Part shown: positions 63,983 to 64,000 of the stretch, piece after piece
Layout: each line of letters opens with the position of its first letter
How positions within the stretch are numbered: position 1 is the stretch's first letter
Source of the DNA: Moraxella pluranimalium
GTDB taxonomy: Bacteria; Pseudomonadota; Gammaproteobacteria; Pseudomonadales; Moraxellaceae
Assembly: GCF_002014825.1 (NCBI RefSeq)
Contig: NZ_MUYU01000007.1
Coordinates: 35,265 to 99,264 of the forward strand
DNA length: 64,000 nt
Reading direction: 5' to 3'
Translations under genes and position numbers: made by a program
The notes under the pieces: generated by a model
The model's database searches: none
Told to the model about the DNA's origin: nothing
The model's input: only the letters and a program-made list of their open reading frames with translations

Positions 63983-64000
63983 TGAACCGACCCCCAATTC
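63983..64000 (+). mobile_element. possible left terminus of an IS3-family element (cut by window)
   Basis: TGAACCGACCCCCAATTC resembles the TG-starting, GACCCCC-containing terminal repeats common in IS3-family (IS150-type) elements. Only 18 bases are visible, so the call is tentative. Confidence 0.3.

Noticed and set aside
1..64000. CRISPR arrays, rRNA and tRNA genes
   Set aside because: No regularly spaced direct repeats and no cloverleaf or rRNA signature were seen in any intergenic gap.

Overview
The window is a chromosomal segment of a gammaproteobacterium of the family Moraxellaceae, most likely a Moraxella-type organism. This is inferred from the mix of housekeeping genes, a FadL-like outer membrane protein of the Moraxella OmpE type, AT-leaning intergenic DNA and the GyrA numbering, which matches Moraxella catarrhalis. 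Gene density is high and almost everything is ordinary core genome; only the last 1.1 kb looks acquired.

Layout. Bases 1-2280 (+): rarD-like permease (cut by the window edge), folB-folK, and a PaiB-like flavin protein. 2289-6997 (-): an apparent operon uup, LpxL-type acyltransferase, a ClpX-like AAA+ ATPase without zinc domain, panD. 7109-13482 (+): slyX, a FadL-like porin, rpe with two small membrane proteins, a protein with repeated KKRRTRK-type basic blocks, radA, a small Lys-rich secreted protein. 13632-15787: a BigR-type sulfide/persulfide module (persulfide dioxygenase-like metallo-hydrolase broken by a frameshift, two YeeE/YedE half-transporters, divergent ArsR repressor). 15839-16819 (-): two surface-adhesin-E-like exported proteins, the second frameshifted. 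16866-21422: LysR regulator, hppD, NhaC antiporter, maiA (tyrosine breakdown). 21557-24295: a ThiXYZ-like ABC importer plus a small membrane protein.

24368-31229: RlpA-like protein, an M15-type lipoprotein, a HolD-like candidate, serC, a YejA-like binding lipoprotein, gloB. 31347-35583: mntP and yejBEF. 35591-37968: Lrp regulator divergent from leuA. 38120-38870: a TacA/TacT-type toxin-antitoxin pair. 39099-43910: gyrA, a YfbK-like VWA lipoprotein, a small membrane protein. 43951-50472: dnaG, bamD, a DUF817 membrane protein, rluD, pgeF. 50534-54729: flavodoxin-like protein, and a tolQRAB operon ending in a small lipoprotein instead of pal. 54944-62898: hrpA, GNAT, FabH-type synthase, NadR-like kinase, prfA. 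62954-63955: tyrosine recombinase with foreign codon use, then a possible IS3-family terminus at the right edge.

Points that stand out: GyrA carries Ile at residue 80 (E. coli Ser83), a position linked to quinolone resistance. Two genes within 3 kb are each broken by one extra base in a homopolymer, which means either sequencing error or slipped-strand switching. The recombinase start codon lies in a 10-bp perfect inverted repeat. The AAA+ protein and the basic-repeat protein have no function I can name. Several promoters are of the extended -10 (TGnTATAAT) type. No rRNA, tRNA, CRISPR array or recognisable riboswitch was seen.
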